A DNA stretch of 64,000 nt from JBMNUM01 sp050946275. Its GTDB lineage: Bacteria; Actinomycetota; Coriobacteriia; Coriobacteriales; CADBOM01. Shown here piece after piece: positions 60,749 through 64,000 of this stretch (positions are counted from its first letter, which is position 1; the number at the start of each line of letters is the position of its first letter). The stretch spans positions 1 to 64,000 of the forward strand of contig JBMNUM010000003.1 in the NCBI GenBank assembly GCA_050946275.1. The letters run 5' to 3'. Under the pieces are notes generated by a model. It saw only the letters and a program-made list of their open reading frames with translations, was not told the DNA's origin and did no database searches. Both the position numbers and the translations under genes were made by a program.

Positions 60749-61651
60749 CTACGACCTCGGGCCGTACACGTACACCTCGTGAATCTCGTGGTCGTAGCCG
60801 TCGTAGAAACCGACCGGCATGCCCTGCACGATCTTCGCGCCACGGTTGTAGAGCACGAGCATCTCGCCCGAGTCCTCATCGAAGGTCAGTCCCTCAATCT
60901 CGCCCTGGAGCTGGACGTCGTCGAGCGTCTTCGCGGGCACGACCTCCACCTCGGTTGCCCCGTCGGCGAGCTCGAAGCGGTACGCGTGGTCGGGGGCGTT
61001 CTTGTCAGCGTCGCCGTCATCGGCGGTGACGTAGTAGCCGCCATCGTGGTAGGCGATTCCCTGAATCCACTTGGGGGCGGGGGAGAGGAGCACCTTGCCC
61101 AGGTACTCACCCGACTCGAGGTCGTAGTTGTAGATATACTCGCCGGTGTCGGTCCATGCGCACATCGAGACGACCTTCGTGTCGGGGTTCACGCAGATGC
61201 CGCTGCACTCGTCCTGTCCGCTCTCCTTATCGAAGTTGAATGTGCGCTTGAGCTGCAGCGTGTCGCCATCGTAGACGGCGATCTGGATGTTCGAGGCGAC
61301 GCCGTCCTCGAACAGCTCCACGCCGCAGTACACCTCGTTGTCGTGCACGTCGATGTCGCCGATGTGGTTCACCTCGAGTTCGTAGCCCTTCTCGAAGGGG
61401 GAGTCGTTCGTCGCGACGAGGTTCCAGTCCTTGTCGTATTTGGAGAGCGTGGTCGAGCCGCTCACCCAGTAGCTTCCGTTCTCGGCCGCAACTCCCTGCC
61501 GGCCGTCGACCTCCACGACCTTCGCCAGCTCTCTCGACTCGTCGTTTCCGCTCTCCGCCGAACCGGCGTCCTGCGCGCAGCCTGCCAAGGGCAAGACCAG
61601 GACCAGCGAGGCGGCGACGGCGATCAATGCGTTCCTGAGTTGCTTGTTCAT
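60749..61651 (-). CDS. Putative lipoprotein with beta-propeller-like domain
   Basis: 300 residues from the ATG at 61651 (GGAAGGGA upstream). Signal peptide with lipobox LAGC (residues about 22-25), then an acidic linker. The mature part repeats patterns such as NVAYD/VYDGDTLQLKRTF, DLESGEYLGKVL and QGIAYHDGGYYVTADDGD, like a YncE/SMP-30 type beta-propeller. It is on the opposite strand between cobD and cbiP. Its substrate is not known; a binding role at the outer membrane face is an inference. Confidence 0.75.
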   Translation of the reverse strand: MNKQLRNALIAVAASLVLVLPLAGCAQDAGSAESGNDESRELAKVVEVDGRQGVAAENGSYWVSGSTTLSKYDKDWNLVATNDSPFEKGYELEVNHIGDIDVHDNEVYCGVELFEDGVASNIQIAVYDGDTLQLKRTFNFDKESGQDECSGICVNPDTKVVSMCAWTDTGEYIYNYDLESGEYLGKVLLSPAPKWIQGIAYHDGGYYVTADDGDADKNAPDHAYRFELADGATEVEVVPAKTLDDVQLQGEIEGLTFDEDSGEMLVLYNRGAKIVQGMPVGFYDGYDHEIHEVYVYGPRS

Positions 61652-61762
61652 CGGGGTTTCCCTTCCATAATTGCCTGCTGGCGCGAAGGCCGTTGGTGCA
61701 GAGGCACTCAATGTGCGCTAAAGGCATCGTACACCAGATACGGCGCTGGCATCATCCGTCAA

Positions 61763-61791
61763 CTGGAACGCTCCCCGGGGGAACGTTCCAG
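61763..61791. repeat. Palindromic repeat of the TGGAACG family
   Basis: CTGGAACGCTCCCC ... GGGGGAACGTTCCAG, 29 bp with one mismatch. It sits with the ATGAGTC palindrome (61833-61861) in the region upstream of cbiP. Confidence 0.75.
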
Positions 61792-61832
61792 TCTGGGCCG
61801 AATCATTCCCCTGATGCGGCAAACCTCGCCGA

Positions 61833-61861
61833 ATGAGTCAAAGGACAGCCCTTCGACTCAT
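61833..61861. repeat. Palindromic repeat of the ATGAGTC family, upstream of cbiP
   Basis: ATGAGTCAAAGG ACAG CCCTTCGACTCAT with two mismatches, 83 nt before the cbiP start. Promoter-like TTATGTGAGAAGATAC lies between. Confidence 0.7.
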
Positions 61862-61943
61862 TCGGCCGCGCGGGTGGCGGATGGCGGTCCATTATGTGAG
61901 AAGATACGGAGGAACAATCTTCTTGAAGAACAAAGGGGCGCGC

Positions 61944-63542
61944 ATGGCGAAGTCGATCATGATCCAGGGAACCACCTCCAACGCGGGCAAGAGCCTACTC
62001 GTCACGGCTTTGTGCCGCATCCTCGCGCAAGACGGCTACCGCGTCGCGCCCTTCAAGAGCCAGAACATGGCGCTCAACAGCTTCGTCACCAACGAAGGCC
62101 TCGAGATGGGCCGCGCGCAGGTCGCGCAGGCCGAGGCCGCCGGCGTCGAGCCATCCGTGCTCATGAACCCCATCCTGCTCAAGCCCACCGGCGACACGGG
62201 CAGCCAGGTCATCGTGCGCGGCGAGGTCGTCGGCGACATGGAGGCAGCCGCGTACTACGACTACAAGCAGACCCTGCGCCCCGTCATCCAGGAGTGCTAC
62301 GACGAGCTCGACTCGCGCAGCGACATCGTCGTGCTCGAGGGTGCCGGCTCACCGGCAGAGATCAACCTCAAGGCCAACGACATCGTGAACATGGGCATGG
62401 CCAAGATGGCCTCCGCGCCCGTGCTGCTCGCCGGCGACATCGACCTTGGCGGCGTGTTCGCGAGCCTCTACGGCACCATCGCGCTGCTCGATCCCGACGA
62501 GCGCCCGTATGTGAAGGGCACGCTCATCAACAAGTTCCGCGGAGACGTCTCGCTGCTCGAGCCCGGCCTCGTGCAGCTCGCCGCGCTCACGGGTGTGCCG
62601 ACGCTCGGTGTCGTGCCCTGGCTCGACGTGGCCATCGATGCCGAGGATTCGCAATCGTCGGACATCCCCGTCTCGTCGATCCCGAACTCCGCGGTCGACA
62701 TCGTCATCATCAAGCTCCCGCACATCTCGAACTTCACCGACTTCGCGCCGCTTGCGCACTACCCGCATGTGTCGCTTCGCTATGTGGAGTCGCCCTCGCA
62801 GGTCGGGCGCCCGCACATGATCGTCGTGCCCGGCACCAAGAACACCATGGCCGACCTCGCGTGGCTCAAAGAGCATGGCTTCGGCAATGTGCTGCGCGCC
62901 AGCTCCATGAGCGGCACGCTCGTCATGGGCATCTGCGGCGGCTATCAGATGCTCGGCGAGCGCATCGCCGACCCGCATGGCGTCGAGGGCGGCGGCGAGG
63001 TGCTCGGCCTGGGGCTCCTGCCCGTGCAGACCGTCTTCACCGGCGAGAAACGCCGCACGCGCGTCATCGGCCGCGTCGGCGACCTCGGCACGGACAGCCC
63101 GTTCGCGGGGCTCTCGGGCACGACGTTCTCCGGCTACGAGATCCACATGGGCGAGACGGAGCCGCTGCCGTGCGCCGCTTCCGGCAACGAGCCGGGCGCG
63201 GGCGCGTTCTCTCGCCTCGCGCTCGCGGGTGACGGCCTTGTCCCGCTCGGCAACGGCGGGGAGGGGAGCGCTGCGGCCACGGGCGCGGGCGCCGACGCCG
63301 CGCCCGATGGCTTCGTTCGAGGCAATGTGCTCGGCACCTATTGTCACGGCATCTTCGAGGACGGCACGTTCCCCGATGCCTTCGTGGAGTTCATGTCCGT
63401 CCGCGCGAACATCATGAAGCGTGGCTTTCCGAAGGAGACGTTCGCGGCGTTCAAGAACCGCCAATACGACGAGCTCGCCGCTGCGGTCCGCGAGGCGCTC
63501 GACATGGACGCTGTCATGCGCGTCATCGAGCAGGGAGTGTAG
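61944..63542 (+). CDS. cbiP: Cobyric acid synthase CbiP (CobQ)
   Basis: 532 residues. Adds four amide groups to the corrin ring. N-terminal P-loop IQGTTSNAGKSLLVTALCR, PFKSQNMALNSFVT, EGAGSPAEINL, and a C-terminal glutaminase domain with GICGGYQMLGE (active Cys) and the catalytic His in GTYCHGIFED. An Ala/Gly-rich insert near residue 435-455 (GNGGEGSAAATGAGADAA) is not usual. AAAGGGG precedes the ATG at 61944. Confidence 0.95.
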   Translation: MAKSIMIQGTTSNAGKSLLVTALCRILAQDGYRVAPFKSQNMALNSFVTNEGLEMGRAQVAQAEAAGVEPSVLMNPILLKPTGDTGSQVIVRGEVVGDMEAAAYYDYKQTLRPVIQECYDELDSRSDIVVLEGAGSPAEINLKANDIVNMGMAKMASAPVLLAGDIDLGGVFASLYGTIALLDPDERPYVKGTLINKFRGDVSLLEPGLVQLAALTGVPTLGVVPWLDVAIDAEDSQSSDIPVSSIPNSAVDIVIIKLPHISNFTDFAPLAHYPHVSLRYVESPSQVGRPHMIVVPGTKNTMADLAWLKEHGFGNVLRASSMSGTLVMGICGGYQMLGERIADPHGVEGGGEVLGLGLLPVQTVFTGEKRRTRVIGRVGDLGTDSPFAGLSGTTFSGYEIHMGETEPLPCAASGNEPGAGAFSRLALAGDGLVPLGNGGEGSAAATGAGADAAPDGFVRGNVLGTYCHGIFEDGTFPDAFVEFMSVRANIMKRGFPKETFAAFKNRQYDELAAAVREALDMDAVMRVIEQGV

Positions 63543-63957
63543 CGGGCTGATGGCGTGACAGGTGAAGCCCGTTGACCTGCCCGCGTTCCGACCGTAAGCA
63601 CTCTTAACGAGATGTCGTTATCAATTGTTCTTCGAATGTCAAGGGCAGTGCTTGCATCTGGCAATTTCATCATTTTCGTACTTTATTTCACTACTTTTTA
63701 GCATGCTTTTTACGTAAAATCGCAGTCTAACGCACTACATATTTCACTAATCAAAAACAAACAAAATAGGCATAAGTAAAACAACATACAAAAGAACATA
63801 TTTATTACTGGCTATTTAAAGCAAATTATGGATTATTTGTGAATTTTTGAAAAAGGCGTACTGACGCTTGCAGAACGCGGGCCGTTCCAACGTACGTCTT
63901 GGCTATGGTTTGAAATTGCAGACGCATGTGCGAACGCGTATGAGTCAGGCATTTAAC
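63543..63957. other. AT-rich intergenic region without visible gene
   Basis: The stretch from 63543 is far lower in GC than the rest of the window, especially 63640-63850 (many A/T runs). No open frame with a ribosome site was found. It ends in the repeated leader element that continues past the window. Confidence 0.6.
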
Positions 63958-64000
63958 GGAGAGGGATTTGGAAGAAAGGGAGGTTCGCTATCGGAAAGTT
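63829..64000 (+). promoter_or_regulatory. Second copy of the MFS leader element at the window end
   Basis: TGGATTATTTGTGAATTT at 63829-63846 and the 43-nt block at 63958-64000 repeat 52312-52329 and 52454-52496. A plus-strand gene should begin roughly 45 nt after the window end, if the layout is the same. Confidence 0.65.

Noticed and set aside
60779..63232. Very long plus-strand frame opposite the lipoprotein gene and overlapping cbiP
   Set aside because: Low-complexity Arg/His translation; real genes on other frames explain the region.

Overview
The window is a GC-rich, single-genome chromosomal segment. Its gene content suggests an anaerobic actinobacterium of the class Coriobacteriia, probably Eggerthellaceae. 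Pointers are the [FeFe] hydrogenase with an NfnAB pair, an anaerobic (cbi-type) cobalamin set, an acetylene hydratase/dehydroxylase-like molybdoenzyme, FeoA-FeoA-FeoB iron uptake and iron-type alcohol dehydrogenases. No complete mobile element, CRISPR array or prophage was found. The taxon is an inference from content, not a database match.

Layout: 1-5.6 kb holds ffh, a flavin reductase-like gene, galU and a glycosyltransferase, with a repeat island at 1.9-2.4 kb. 5.6-7.3 kb has a repeat element, a 47-residue small gene and a membrane protein. 7.7-11.8 kb holds a molybdopterin enzyme and its small subunit, both stripped of almost every Fe-S cysteine, followed by three small genes. 11.9-20 kb has a transposase-like gene without its catalytic Glu, then tig-clpP-clpX-valS. 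20-29 kb carries a guanidine exporter gene behind a guanidine-III riboswitch, folC, tRNA-Val, an arsenite methyltransferase, upp-uraA, two small enzymes, a Fic/HipA-like fusion with both active sites altered, and ferritin. 29.9-36.7 kb is the hydrogenase HydCBA followed by NfnAB. 37-41.5 kb holds an ABC exporter, a DUF2974 hydrolase and a U32 peptidase interrupted by an in-frame TGA. 41.7-45 kb is an iron uptake operon with a DtxR/IdeR-like box. 45-47.9 kb has two tandem iron alcohol dehydrogenases. 48-63.5 kb is a cobalamin/corrinoid region (cbiD, cbiF, cbiG, cbiH, cbiJ, cbiET, cbiA, cbiB, cobD, cbiP), interrupted by a DUF364-type protein, an MFS transporter and a lipoprotein.

How the parts fit: HydABC and NfnAB would balance ferredoxin, NADH, NADPH and H2, and the alcohol dehydrogenases add NADH disposal. 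Feo and ferritin would serve the heavy Fe-S demand of that machinery. The cbi genes make the corrin ring anaerobically, since oxygen-independent CbiD and CbiG are present. The molybdoenzyme pair and the MFS gene show codon choices (many GCT, GGT, GTC) unlike the neighbouring GCG/GGC-rich genes, which suggests high expression.

The most unusual items are the Fe-S-ligand-free molybdoenzyme pair (7.7-10.3 kb), the doubly altered Fic/HipA fusion (27-29 kb), the three-arm repeat found twice with exactly kept spacer length, the 43-bp leader repeated at 52.45 kb and at the very end of the window, and a 12-nt non-Shine-Dalgarno motif shared by the ffh and tig starts. Intergenic DNA is rich in several families of short perfect palindromes.
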